Source: Saccharopolyspora gloriosae (GTDB lineage: Bacteria; Actinomycetota; Actinomycetes; Mycobacteriales; Pseudonocardiaceae). Taken from it: 64,000 nt of DNA. Position numbers and translations under genes: made by a program. Shown one piece after another: positions 1 to 9,523 of the stretch. The notes beneath the pieces were generated by a model that worked only from the letters and a program-made list of their open reading frames with translations, did not search any database and was not told the DNA's origin. The stretch lies in assembly GCF_022828475.1 (NCBI RefSeq), contig NZ_CP059557.1, positions 5,193,470-5,257,469 on the forward strand, given 5' to 3'. How positions within the stretch are numbered: position 1 is the stretch's first letter; each line of letters begins with the position of its first letter.

Positions 1-286
1 GCCGAATGGACAGCGCGTAGGCCGCCGGAACGGCCAGCGCCACCACCAGCAGGCAGGACACCACGGTCGCGATCAGCGAGTTGGCCAGGTACGGCCCGAG
101 CCCGCCGTCGAAGACCAGCTTGTACTGGTCCAGCGTCGGCTTGAACACGAACGTCGGGGTGTCGGTGTAGGCGTCGGCTTCCTGCTTGAACGACGTGAGC
201 ACCATCCAGAACACCGGGAACACGAACATGATCCCGAGCGCCCAGGCGATGATCGTCAGTGCGGTCCCTCCCGCGCGGCGCTTCAT
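1..286 (-). CDS. Carbohydrate ABC transporter permease, MalG type (3' part cut by window edge)
   Basis: Inner-membrane permease subunit of a binding-protein-dependent sugar importer (MalG/UgpE-like). The visible N-terminal ~95 codons start MKRRAGGTALTIIAWALG and give one hydrophobic segment, then the periplasmic motif TSFKQEADAY and a second hydrophobic segment, as in this family. The ATG overlaps the TGA of the upstream permease (ATGA), so the two are translationally coupled. The C-terminal part, including the EAA loop that contacts the ATPase, lies outside the window. No ATPase gene is visible here; such importers often share a distant MsiK-type ATPase. Confidence 0.85.
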   Translation of the reverse strand, partial: MKRRAGGTALTIIAWALGIMFVFPVFWMVLTSFKQEADAYTDTPTFVFKPTLDQYKLVFDGGLGPYLANSLIATVVSCLLVVALAVPAAYALSIR

Positions 287-1206
287 TCCGAAACCTCCTT
301 GCCGGAAATGGCGGTGAAGATCGCGCGCAACGCGAAGGTGGCCACGATGATGGTCAGGATCACGACCACGACACCGAGCGCGGCCGCCTGGCCGACGTCG
401 AAGCCCTGGAAGACCCGCTGGTACAGGTAGAACGGCAGGTTGGTGGTGGCGATCCCCGGACCGCCCTGGGTCATCATGAAGATCTCGTCGAAGGTGTTCA
501 CGACGTAGATGGAGCCCAGCAGCCCCGCGAGCTGGATGTAGCGGCGCAGGAACGGCAGCGTCATGAAGCGGAACGTCTGCCAGTTGCTCGCGCCGTCCAT
601 CCGGGCAGCTTCGAGGATGTCCCGCGGCTGGCTCTGCAAACCGGCCAGGATGATCAGCATCATGAACGGCGTCCAGCGCCAGACCAGCGCGGCCAGCACC
701 GAGGCCATCGGGTACTCGCCGACCCAGTCGATGCCGCCGAGCCCGATCGGGCCGAGCACGGCGTCCACCAGCCCGTAGGTCGGGTCGAGCATGCTCGTCT
801 TCCACAGCAGCGCGGAGGCGACCGGCATGATCAGGAACGGGGTGATGAGCATGGTGCGCACCACGCCGCGCCCGAAGAACGGCCGGTCCAGCAGCAGCGC
901 GAGCCCGAGGCCGAACACCAGCGCCACCAGCACGCATCCGACGGTGACGATCACCGTGTTCAGCGCGGCGGTGTAGAACTCGCTGTCGGTGAACACGTCG
1001 ACGTAGTTCGACAGCCCGGTGAAGCCCCACGAACCGGGGTTGAGCAGGTTCCACGAGTGCAACGAGTAGAAGATCGTCGCGAGGAACGGGGCCTGCGTGA
1101 TGATGATCGTGAAGATCAACGCGGGCAGCAACGGCCCCCGGCGGGACCACTTCTCCTTGCGACTGAGGGTGGCTCCCTTGGCCGCGGTCATCTCAGCAGT
1201 GGTCAT
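283..1206 (-). CDS. Carbohydrate ABC transporter permease, MalF/UgpA type
   Basis: A 307-residue membrane permease that partners the MalG-type protein downstream. It has a short cytoplasmic N-terminus, a first membrane helix at about residues 27-48 (LLPALIFTIIITQAPFLATI), and about six helices overall. The EAA-type cytoplasmic loop is at about residues 196-215 (ILEAARMDGASNWQTFRFMT), the ATPase docking site. The start overlaps the stop of the binding-protein gene by 4 bp, and its own stop overlaps the next start, so the three transport genes form one tight operon. The transported sugar cannot be read from sequence. Confidence 0.93.
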   Translation of the reverse strand: MTTAEMTAAKGATLSRKEKWSRRGPLLPALIFTIIITQAPFLATIFYSLHSWNLLNPGSWGFTGLSNYVDVFTDSEFYTAALNTVIVTVGCVLVALVFGLGLALLLDRPFFGRGVVRTMLITPFLIMPVASALLWKTSMLDPTYGLVDAVLGPIGLGGIDWVGEYPMASVLAALVWRWTPFMMLIILAGLQSQPRDILEAARMDGASNWQTFRFMTLPFLRRYIQLAGLLGSIYVVNTFDEIFMMTQGGPGIATTNLPFYLYQRVFQGFDVGQAAALGVVVVILTIIVATFALRAIFTAISGKEVSE

Positions 1207-2564
1207 GGCCGGTAGTTCTCCCCCACTGTCTCGGCGTACTGCTGCGCCTGCTCCAACGCTTCGTCGACGGTCTTGGCCCCGGAGATGGCAGCGGACATCT
1301 GCTGGCTCACTCGGGTGCCGAGGTCGACGAACTCGGGGATGCGCACGAACTGCAACCCCTCGTAGGGCGTGGGCTGGGAACTCGGCCTGGTCTGGTCCAC
1401 GCGGCTGATGCCGTGCAGGGTCTGCTGGCCGAAGGCCGCGGCGGCCTTCTTGTACTCCGGCATCTCGTAGGTGGACCGGCGGCTACCGGGCGGCAGGTTC
1501 TGCCAGCCGAGGTTCTCACCGACGGTCCGCAGGTAGTTCTTCGACGTGGACCAGGCGATGAAGTCCCAGGCGTCGTCGGACATCTCGGTCGTCTTCGGGA
1601 CCGCGAGCGCCCAGGTGTAGAGCCAGCTCGCCGGCTTGCCGCCGGGGCCGGTGGGAGCGTTCGCGTAGCCGACCTTGCCGGAGACGTTGCTCTCCTTCGG
1701 GTCCTCCAAGGTGCCCGCCGAGGACGTCGAGTCGAACATCATCGCCGCGTTGCCCTGGCCGAATTCGGTGAGGCATTCGCTGAAGCCACTGCTGGACGCG
1801 CCCGGCTCGCCGTGCTCGCGCACCAGGTCGACGTAGAAGTTCGCTGCCTCGCGCACCTCCGGGGAGGTGAGCTGCGCGTTCCACTGCGGGTCGAACCAAC
1901 GGCCGCCGAAAGAGTTGATCATGGTGTTGAGCGGGGCCATCACCTCGCCCCACCCGGGCAGCCCGCGCAGGCAGATGCCCGCCCGGCCGTTGGCGTCGTC
2001 ATCGAGCTTCGCGGCCATGTCCGCCACCTGCTGCCACGTCGGGTTCTCCGGCATCGTCAACCCGGCCTGCTGGAACAGGTCCTTGCGGTAGTTCAACAGC
2101 GCAGTCTCGCCGTAGAACGGGGCCGCGTGCATGTGCCCCTGGTACGACAGCGAATCCCGGATGGACGGAATGAAGTCGTCCTTGTCGTAGCCCGGAGTCG
2201 CGGTCATCCTCGGATCCAGGTCGTGCAGCCAGCCGTTGGCCGCCCAGATCGGAGTCTCGTAGTTGCTGACCATCACCACGTCGAACTGGCCGCTACCGGT
2301 GGCCACCGACTGGGTGATCTTGTCCCGCGCCTGGTTCTCCGGCAGCGAGATGAACCGCACCCGCACGTCCGGATGCTGCTTCTCGAACTCCCCGGCGAGT
2401 TCCTGCATGTCCTCCATCTGCGGGTTGGACACCACCGCCACCCGCAGCACCCGGCGCCCGTCGCCGGAACCGATCGCCCCCGCTCCCGCACAACTCGCGG
2501 TGAGCAGCACCGCCGCCATCATGGCGACCAGCGACCACCATTTCCTGCCGAAATTCATCGGCAT
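1203..2564 (-). CDS. Sugar ABC transporter substrate-binding lipoprotein
   Basis: A 453-residue family 1 extracellular solute-binding protein. The N-terminus has a signal peptide ending in the lipobox LTASC, so the mature protein should be lipid-anchored at Cys25. The remainder is the two-lobe fold expected for oligosaccharide or polyol binding (LRVAVVSNPQMEDMQELAGE, then GQGNAAMMFDSTSSAG in the hinge region). It precedes the two permeases with coupled starts and stops, and lies 16 bp after the DeoR-type regulator, so all four genes are probably one transcript. Substrate unknown. Confidence 0.93.
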   Translation of the reverse strand: MPMNFGRKWWSLVAMMAAVLLTASCAGAGAIGSGDGRRVLRVAVVSNPQMEDMQELAGEFEKQHPDVRVRFISLPENQARDKITQSVATGSGQFDVVMVSNYETPIWAANGWLHDLDPRMTATPGYDKDDFIPSIRDSLSYQGHMHAAPFYGETALLNYRKDLFQQAGLTMPENPTWQQVADMAAKLDDDANGRAGICLRGLPGWGEVMAPLNTMINSFGGRWFDPQWNAQLTSPEVREAANFYVDLVREHGEPGASSSGFSECLTEFGQGNAAMMFDSTSSAGTLEDPKESNVSGKVGYANAPTGPGGKPASWLYTWALAVPKTTEMSDDAWDFIAWSTSKNYLRTVGENLGWQNLPPGSRRSTYEMPEYKKAAAAFGQQTLHGISRVDQTRPSSQPTPYEGLQFVRIPEFVDLGTRVSQQMSAAISGAKTVDEALEQAQQYAETVGENYRP

Positions 2565-2580
2565 CCCTTTCTGCCGTTGC

Positions 2581-3342
2581 TCACGCTCGCACCACCTGCG
2601 GGCCGATCGCCTCGATGTCCTCGGCGATGCCCTGGTCCAGCCCGGTGTCGGTGACCAGCACGTCGACCTCGGAGAGTTCGCCGTACCGGTGCAGCGAGAC
2701 CGGGCCGATCTTGCTGTGGTCCGCGAGCAGGACCCGTCGTCGCGCCCCGCGCAACATCAGTGTTTTGATCTCCGCAGAGTTCTGATCCGGAGTGGTCAGG
2801 CCCCGATGCAGGGAAATCCCATCGGTGCCCAGAAATGCGACGTCGGCGAACACTTCGCGCCATCGCTGCGCGGCCCAGGATCCGACGCCGCCGTTGGTGG
2901 TCACACGCACCCGTCCGCCGGGGGTGAGCACGGACAGGTTGGGCCGAGCCGCCAACGAGACGGCGATGCTCAAACTGTCGGTGATCACGGTCAGCGGACG
3001 GTCGGCGGGCAGCAGTTCGGCGAACCGGGCACACGTGGTCCCGGACTCGATGAGGATGGCTCCCTCGGCGGGCACTTCACCGAGTGCGGCCCGCGCGATG
3101 CGGGTCTTCTCGGCGACCATCACGTTCTCCCTGGCGGAGAGCTGCGGATCGAAGCTCCACCGCTCCACCGGGATCGCACCTCCGTGCACGCGGTGCAGGA
3201 GTCCGTGCTCTTCGAGCACGGTCAGGTCCCGTCTGATCGTCTCCGGGGTCACCTGAAGCTCCCCCGCGAGTCCGGTCACGTCGACGCGGCCCTCCTGCCT
3301 CGCACGCTCGACGATGAGCTGCTGGCGTTCACGCGCGTACAC
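2581..3342 (-). CDS. DeoR/GlpR family transcriptional regulator
   Basis: A 253-residue sugar-phosphate-responsive repressor. The N-terminal winged helix-turn-helix (residues 1-60) carries the family signature VTPETIRRDLTVLEEHGLL. The C-terminal DeoR sensor domain follows, with motifs such as AILIESGTT, TNGGVGSWAA and VLLADHSKIG. The chosen start is a GTG that puts the helix-turn-helix at the very N-terminus, as usual. It is the first gene of the operon ahead of the ABC importer, so it probably controls that importer and itself in response to the imported sugar. Confidence 0.92.
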   Translation of the reverse strand: MYARERQQLIVERARQEGRVDVTGLAGELQVTPETIRRDLTVLEEHGLLHRVHGGAIPVERWSFDPQLSARENVMVAEKTRIARAALGEVPAEGAILIESGTTCARFAELLPADRPLTVITDSLSIAVSLAARPNLSVLTPGGRVRVTTNGGVGSWAAQRWREVFADVAFLGTDGISLHRGLTTPDQNSAEIKTLMLRGARRRVLLADHSKIGPVSLHRYGELSEVDVLVTDTGLDQGIAEDIEAIGPQVVRA

Positions 3343-3670
3343 CCAGGCGGCCTCCGGTCTCGACCCCGATTCCGATGCCCGAATCGGTCCGCTTTCATCT
3401 GACCGAGTTTGTTTATCTTGTGGCTACAGTCACCGTCAAGGGTGCATGACTAGCAATACGACCAGGTTCAGCGCGGACACCTCCGGTCCGCTTTCGGAGG
3501 GTGACCACAGAAACACACACGGAAACAAACCGACTCGGAAATGACCGCCGGATACCCCCGTCCGGCCCAGACGGCACGGCGAACGGAACCACCGCTCCTT
3601 CGGCCCCGCCTCTGCCCGCCGCGAATCGGGCGAACATCCCATTCCCGCAACGATGCACCCCGACGCACGA
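3343..3670. other. Intergenic region upstream of the deoR-importer operon
   Basis: No convincing gene is visible. Just before the deoR start (about 3400-3430) is an AT-rich patch, GAGTTTGTTTATCTTGTGGC on the + strand, unlike its GC-rich surroundings. It is the best candidate for the operon promoter and regulator operator. The short reading frames here have arginine/proline-rich shadow-like composition and no well-spaced ribosome binding site. Confidence 0.4.
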
Positions 3671-3705
3671 CGGCGGGCCGGGGTGAAAGTCACCCCGGCC
3701 CGCCG
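3671..3705 (-). terminator. Strong hairpin, probable terminator downstream of aroG
   Basis: A perfect 15-bp stem (CGGCGGGCCGGGGTG paired with CACCCCGGCCCGCCG) closes a 5-nt loop, AAAGT. There is no U-tract, which is common in actinobacterial terminators. It lies about 270 bp beyond the aroG stop on the minus strand, behind the repeat copy at 3775-3945. Confidence 0.6.
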
Positions 3706-3774
3706 GTATCCGCGTCGCGGCCGCCTTGATCTTCGTCGGCTCAGGCGTGCACTCGCGGTTTCGTTGTCCTCGTC

Positions 3775-3945
3775 CTAGCAGCGGCGAAGCAGGCGGTGCC
3801 CGGCTCGGCAAGCCGACCACCGGCGGTTCTCACGATTTCCCGAGGACAGCGGCACGGCCCCGGGATTTCGCCGTGCGCCGGACACGCATCAGGAATCGAC
3901 ACCGCAGCGAAGGAGCCGCGGAGGTTCCGCTACCCGGACACCTGC
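3775..3945 (+). repeat. Divergent copy of the dispersed covarying-hairpin element (copy E)
   Basis: Shares both flanks with the other copies: CCGACCACCGGCGG at 3813-3826 and GGTTCCGCTACCCGGACACC at 3923-3942. The internal-loop boxes GAGGACAG (3842-3849) and CCGCAGCGA (3902-3910) are kept. The outer stem is degraded, and the inner hairpin is replaced by an unrelated one (CGGCACGG pairing with CCGTGCG). It ends about 28 bp from the aroG stop codon. See the findings for the family. Confidence 0.75.
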
Positions 3946-3973
3946 GCGAACGAGAACAACGACAGGCCCGCCA

Positions 3974-5422
<1,449 letters not shown>

Positions 5423-5537
5423 TCACCCGCAGCACGAATCGATTCACCCGCCGGCGGCACCCGCCGCCCGCGACGCGAACGCCGCCCGCTCCGGCGAGTT
5501 CCCGGAGGGGCGGCGGACGTCGGTCCTGGTCCGGGCG

Positions 5538-6575
5538 TCAGCCGAACAGGATCTCGGCTTCGGCGTAGCGGGACAGCGGGACCGTCTTGAGCTTCGCGGT
5601 GGCTTCCGCGAGCGAGACCCGCACGATGTCGGTGCCGCGCAGCGCGACCATCTTGCCGAACGCGCCCTCGCTCACCGCGTCCACGGCGTGCAGCCCGAAC
5701 CTCGTCGCGAGCACCCGGTCGTAGGCGGTGGGCGTGCCGCCCCGCTGGGTGTGGCCCAGCACCACCGCGCGGGATTCCTTGCCGGTGCGCCGGGACAGCT
5801 CGTCGGCCAGCCAGGTGCCGACGCCGCCGAGCCGGACGTGGCCGAACGCGTCGGTCTCCCCCGTCTGCAGCACCTCTTCCCCGTCCTGCGGGATGGCGCC
5901 CTCGGCGACGACGATGATCGGCGCGTACTGCCGTTCGAAGCGCTGCCGCACCCAGTCGCAGACCTGGTCGACGCTGAACCGCTTCTCCGGCCCGAGGATC
6001 ACGTTCGCACCGCCCGCCAGTCCGGCGTGCAGCGCGATCCACCCGGCGTGGCGGCCCATGACCTCCACGACCAGCGCCCGGTGGTGCGACTCGGCGGTGG
6101 TGCGCAGCCGGTCGATGGCCTCGGTGGCGATGTGCACCGCGGTGTCGAAGCCGAAGGTGTAGTCGGTGGCGTCGAGGTCGTTGTCGATCGTCTTCGGCAC
6201 GCCCACGACGGGAACTCCGTCCTGGGTGAGCCGTTCGGCGACCCCGAGCGTGTCCTCGCCGCCGATCGCGATCAGCGCGTCCACTTCGTGCTCGGCGAGG
6301 GTGCGCTTGATCCGCTCGATGCCGTCGGGCTCCTTGTACGGGTTCGTGCGCGACGAGCCGAGGATCGTGCCGCCGCGGGCGAGGATGTCCTCCACCGCGT
6401 TCAGCCCGAGCGGCATCGTGTTGCCCTCCAACGGCCCTTGCCAGCCGTTGCGAAACCCGACGATCTCGTGCCCGTGCACCGCGATGCCCTTGCGCGTCAC
6501 CGCGCGCAGCACCGCGTTCAGCCCGGGGCAGTCACCGCCTCCGGTCAACACCCCGATACGCGTTCCAGCCGGCAT
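5538..6575 (-). CDS. pfkA: 6-phosphofructokinase, residues of the pyrophosphate-dependent type
   Basis: A 345-residue group III phosphofructokinase that phosphorylates fructose 6-phosphate. The nucleotide-loop motif GGGDCPGLNAV is at residues 12-22, the catalytic region PKTIDND at 127-133, and MGRHAGWIAL near 173-182. Asp108 in GGEDT and Lys128 in PKTIDND occupy the positions (E. coli 104 and 124) known to specify pyrophosphate rather than ATP, as in the Amycolatopsis methanolica enzyme. The ATG start is preceded by GGGAGGCGGCG, a good ribosome site; a longer upstream frame lacks homology. The preference for PPi is inferred from these residues. Confidence 0.92.
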   Translation of the reverse strand: MPAGTRIGVLTGGGDCPGLNAVLRAVTRKGIAVHGHEIVGFRNGWQGPLEGNTMPLGLNAVEDILARGGTILGSSRTNPYKEPDGIERIKRTLAEHEVDALIAIGGEDTLGVAERLTQDGVPVVGVPKTIDNDLDATDYTFGFDTAVHIATEAIDRLRTTAESHHRALVVEVMGRHAGWIALHAGLAGGANVILGPEKRFSVDQVCDWVRQRFERQYAPIIVVAEGAIPQDGEEVLQTGETDAFGHVRLGGVGTWLADELSRRTGKESRAVVLGHTQRGGTPTAYDRVLATRFGLHAVDAVSEGAFGKMVALRGTDIVRVSLAEATAKLKTVPLSRYAEAEILFG

Positions 6576-6765
6576 CGTCGCCGCCTCCCTTGATCCGTTC
6601 CACAGTGATCTGGATCTCGTGGGGAGCCTGTCACGGGCTGTATCGGTGCAGCAAGTACTCCGACCGGGCGACAAATCGGACGACGTGCCCACCCGGGCGA
6701 TCGAAACGCCTGTTCAGCGGCGGATCACCCGGACAACGGCAACGGGGCCGAACGCCCCGCAACGA

Positions 6766-7266
6766 TCACAGGGGGAAGCCGCGCTTGCGCTGCACGTCCT
6801 CGATGATCTTCCACCGGGTGAGGTTGTGGCGTGCGTCGGCGAGCGCGTCGTGGGCATTGGCCGGAGCGGACGGCAGCCGCGGCTTGCCGACGTCCTCCCA
6901 GCGCTGCCGCAGGTCCCTGGTGAACTTCGGGATCCGCGACGGCAACGCGGGCATCGCGCCCCACAACTGCGCCAGCGCCACGTGGTCGTAGGACGCCAGC
7001 CAGGCCCACAGCTCGATGTCCTGATCGCGTGCGGTCAAGAACTCGTAGAGGTCGTCGCGGATCCGGCCGCGGGAACGCCAGGACTTGTCCGCGGGCGGCG
7101 GCAGCTGCGGAAGCACGTTCCTGCGCACCCACTGCCCGGCTCGTGACTCGTCGAACTCGGTGGACACGGCGTAGAACTCCCGGCCTGTCTCGTCCACCAC
7201 CCCGATCGACACCAGGTCGATGGTCTGACCGTCCTCGATGAATTCACAGTCGTAGAAGAACCGCAC
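6766..7266 (-). CDS. 3'-5' exoribonuclease, Rv2179c family
   Basis: A 166-residue RNase H-fold DEDD exoribonuclease. The first acidic pair is in FYDCEFIEDG at the N-terminus, the middle Asp in AWLASYDHVALAQL, and the last motif is NAHDALADARHN, matching the mycobacterial Rv2179c family that digests RNA 3' overhangs. The GTG start makes the protein begin VRFFYDCEF, as in relatives. It is supported by TACGCT ending 6 nt upstream, a leaderless promoter arrangement. The neighbours (aroG and a PlsC acyltransferase) match mycobacterial gene order. Confidence 0.88.
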   Translation of the reverse strand: MRFFYDCEFIEDGQTIDLVSIGVVDETGREFYAVSTEFDESRAGQWVRRNVLPQLPPPADKSWRSRGRIRDDLYEFLTARDQDIELWAWLASYDHVALAQLWGAMPALPSRIPKFTRDLRQRWEDVGKPRLPSAPANAHDALADARHNLTRWKIIEDVQRKRGFPL

Positions 7267-7278
7267 GGTTCCAGCGTA
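7267..7278 (-). promoter_or_regulatory. Leaderless-type -10 box for the exoribonuclease gene
   Basis: On the minus strand TACGCT is followed by the 6 nt GGAACC and then the GTG start. No Shine-Dalgarno sequence is present, so transcription probably begins at the start codon. Confidence 0.6.
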
Positions 7279-7346
7279 AAGAGCCCGTTTCCCGCCCAAG
7301 GCCCGCCCCGGTCTCGTCGGCCCGGGAAGCGGTGTGCTGCGTTCGT

Positions 7347-8114
7347 TCAGCCCGCTTGGGAGCGGGGAACGCGATCGGCTCCGCCGGACTCGTCGGGGCG
7401 GCTCTGGACGGTCCAGCCCGCGACGTGCTTGCCCTCGGCCGCCAGATCGTCCTTGGCCTTCGAGGCGTAGACGTCCACGTATTCCTGGCCGGAGAGTTCC
7501 ATCAGCGCGTACATGATCTCGTCGGTGATGGAGCGCTCCACGAACCGGTCACCCGCCAGTCCTTCGTAGCGGGAGAAGTCCAGCGGTTCACCCACGATCA
7601 CCTTGACCTTGTGCGGGTACCACATCTTGGAACCGATCGGATTGACCTTGTCGGTGCCGTACATCGCGATCGGGATCACCGGCACGTCGGCCTCCAGCGC
7701 CATCCGCGCCACGCCGGTCTTGCCCTTGTAGAGCCGGCCGTCGGGGGAACGAGTGCCCTCCGGGTACACGCCGAGCAGCTTGCCCTCCCGCAGCAGTCGC
7801 ACTCCGGTGTCCAGCGCGGCCTGCGCGGCGGCGCCGCTGGAACGGTCGATCGGCACCTGGCCGACGCCGGAGAAGAAGTACTTCTGCAGCTTGCCCTTGA
7901 GCCCGGTGCCGGTGAAGTACTCGCGTTTGGCCAGGAACGTCACCCGCCGCGGCATCATCAGCGGCATGAAGAACGAGTCGGCGACCGCGACGTGATTGCT
8001 GACCAGAATCGCCGCACCGGATTCCGGCACGTGCTCGACGCCCTTGACCTGTGGACGGCAGAACAGCTTCATGAGCGGACCGAGCAAAATGCGCTTCATC
8101 ACCCAGTACAGCAC
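7347..8114 (-). CDS. 1-acylglycerol-3-phosphate O-acyltransferase (PlsC family)
   Basis: A 255-residue membrane-associated lysophospholipid acyltransferase. The catalytic NHX4D motif is NHVAVAD at residues 40-46, the acceptor-binding block is FLAKREYF at 60-67, and the EGTR motif lies at 119-122 in GVYPEGTRSPDG. The final conserved block is VPVIPIAMYGT. It should acylate lysophosphatidate or a related lipid acceptor during phospholipid synthesis. The start is a GTG, with ATG at codon 6 as an alternative. It sits next to the exoribonuclease, as in mycobacteria (Rv2182c). Confidence 0.92.
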   Translation of the reverse strand: MLYWVMKRILLGPLMKLFCRPQVKGVEHVPESGAAILVSNHVAVADSFFMPLMMPRRVTFLAKREYFTGTGLKGKLQKYFFSGVGQVPIDRSSGAAAQAALDTGVRLLREGKLLGVYPEGTRSPDGRLYKGKTGVARMALEADVPVIPIAMYGTDKVNPIGSKMWYPHKVKVIVGEPLDFSRYEGLAGDRFVERSITDEIMYALMELSGQEYVDVYASKAKDDLAAEGKHVAGWTVQSRPDESGGADRVPRSQAG

Positions 8115-8288
8115 GCGTCGCTGCCTTTCTGAACACCCGGAATGCCTCGTTCAAGGTTACGGAGCCCGGTCACCGCGCACAATGCGACCCCGGTGAGATG
8201 GATCAGGCGGCTGGAGATCGCCCCGCGGAGCGTGCTCGCGTGCGACGATGAACGAGTAGCGGCGGAGTGATGCGGTAGGGAGGCTGCG

Positions 8289-9056
8289 GTGCCCGTTCTT
8301 CCCGGCGCCGAACCGTTCGTGCACGACGGGTCCGATGACATCGGTGTGCTGCTGTGCCACGGGTTCACCGGTACTCCGCAGAGCATGCGGGACTGGGGTG
8401 AACACCTCGCCGCCGACGGGATCACGGTGCGCTGTCCCCGGCTTCCCGGCCACGGCACGGATTGGCGGGACCTCAACCGCACCGGCTGGAACGAGTGGTA
8501 CGCCGCCGTCGACCGGGCACTCGCGGAGCTGAGCGGACGGTGTCGCTCGGTGTTCGTGTTCGGCCAGTCCATGGGCGGCACGCTGACGCTGCGGCTCGCG
8601 CAGAACCACCCGGAGCTGTCCGGAATCGTGCTGGTGAACCCGTCGGTGACGACACTGCGCCGCGACGCGTTCCTGCTGCCCGCACTGTCCCGAGTCGTGC
8701 CGTCGATCGCCGGAGTGGCAGGCGACATCGCCAAACCCGGAGCCGTCGAAATCGGCTACGACCGCACGCCGCTGCGCGCGGCCGCGAGCCTGCAGCAGCT
8801 GTGGCGGGCGGTGCGCCGGGACCTGGGCCGGGTGCGGCAGCCGGTGCTGCTGATGCGCTCGGCGACCGATCACGTCGTCGAGCCCGTGAACTCCCGGATC
8901 GTGCTGGAAGGCATCCGAAGCGGCGACGTCACCGAGGTCGTCCTGCGGGACAGCTTCCACGTGGCGACCCTCGACCACGACGCGCCTGCGGTGTTCGCCG
9001 GTAGCGTCGAGTTCGTCCACCGGATCCACCGCGAGCGCGTCGAGGAACCAGCATGA
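8289..9056 (+). CDS. Alpha/beta hydrolase (carboxylesterase / monoacylglycerol lipase type)
   Basis: A 255-residue cytoplasmic alpha/beta hydrolase. The oxyanion-hole segment is LLCHGFTGTP (residues 21-30), the nucleophile elbow GQSMG places Ser94, the acid is probably in SATDHVVEP, and the histidine is in FHVATLDHD near the C-terminus. The layout resembles Est30-type carboxylesterases and monoacylglycerol lipases, so a short-chain ester or monoacylglycerol substrate is likely. The start is GTG after a GGGAGG ribosome site. Its stop overlaps the next start (ATGA), so it is coupled to the small membrane protein downstream. Confidence 0.9.
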   Translation: MPVLPGAEPFVHDGSDDIGVLLCHGFTGTPQSMRDWGEHLAADGITVRCPRLPGHGTDWRDLNRTGWNEWYAAVDRALAELSGRCRSVFVFGQSMGGTLTLRLAQNHPELSGIVLVNPSVTTLRRDAFLLPALSRVVPSIAGVAGDIAKPGAVEIGYDRTPLRAAASLQQLWRAVRRDLGRVRQPVLLMRSATDHVVEPVNSRIVLEGIRSGDVTEVVLRDSFHVATLDHDAPAVFAGSVEFVHRIHRERVEEPA

Positions 9057-9493
9057 GCACGCGTCATGAGAACGCCGATGGCCCCGAGGACATCGACGCG
9101 GCCTTCGCCGAGATCGTCGCCGGCCTGGAACGGGACGAGCCGATGGCGCGCTGGCCCGAGGAGACCACGCGCACCAGCTCCGACACCCCGCAACAACCGG
9201 CCGAGCCGGAGGTCGTCGAGTCGGCGCCGCGGGACTGGACGCCGCCCGCCGACGCCCCCGACGAGGGCCACTACGAGCCGCCGGAACCACCGCCGATGCC
9301 CAAGCCGACGGTCACGACCATCGGGGGCATCACCCTGGTCGTGCTCGGGATGACCCTGCTGCTCGTGCCAGGTCTGGTGGGTTTGGGCGCCACCGCCGCG
9401 CTGCCGATCGGCCTGGTCGCGGTGAGCTCCGGAATCGGTTGGCTCCTGTTCCGCATGCGCAAATCTCCACCGGACGACGGCGCCCAGCTCTGA
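9053..9493 (+). CDS. Conserved hypothetical membrane protein
   Basis: A 146-residue protein of unknown function. The N-terminal 80 residues are acidic and proline-rich with no membrane segment (GPEDIDAAFAEIVAGLERDE at the start). The C-terminal half has two hydrophobic helices (ITLVVLGMTLLLVPGLVG and AALPIGLVAVSSGIGWLLF) and a short basic tail. It overlaps the hydrolase stop by 4 bp, so co-expression with the hydrolase is likely. The topology suggests a small membrane anchor with a cytoplasmic disordered domain. Confidence 0.8.
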   Translation: MSTRHENADGPEDIDAAFAEIVAGLERDEPMARWPEETTRTSSDTPQQPAEPEVVESAPRDWTPPADAPDEGHYEPPEPPPMPKPTVTTIGGITLVVLGMTLLLVPGLVGLGATAALPIGLVAVSSGIGWLLFRMRKSPPDDGAQL

Positions 9494-9523
9494 CCGGCTC
9501 CCCGGCTTCGGTGTCCGGGTGGT

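Noticed and set aside
259-1215. Long plus-strand frames opposite the permease, and similar long His/Arg-rich frames opposite most genes (for example 4136-5590, 8157-9290, 20150-22084, 34551-36536)
   Set aside because: These are antisense shadows expected in very GC-rich coding DNA; the opposite frames have clear family motifs and operon structure.
3501-3686. A 61-codon reading frame (MTTETHTETN...) upstream of deoR
   Set aside because: The putative ribosome site touches the start codon, the composition is low-complexity Pro/Ala/Thr, and its stop lies inside the terminator stem at 3671-3705.
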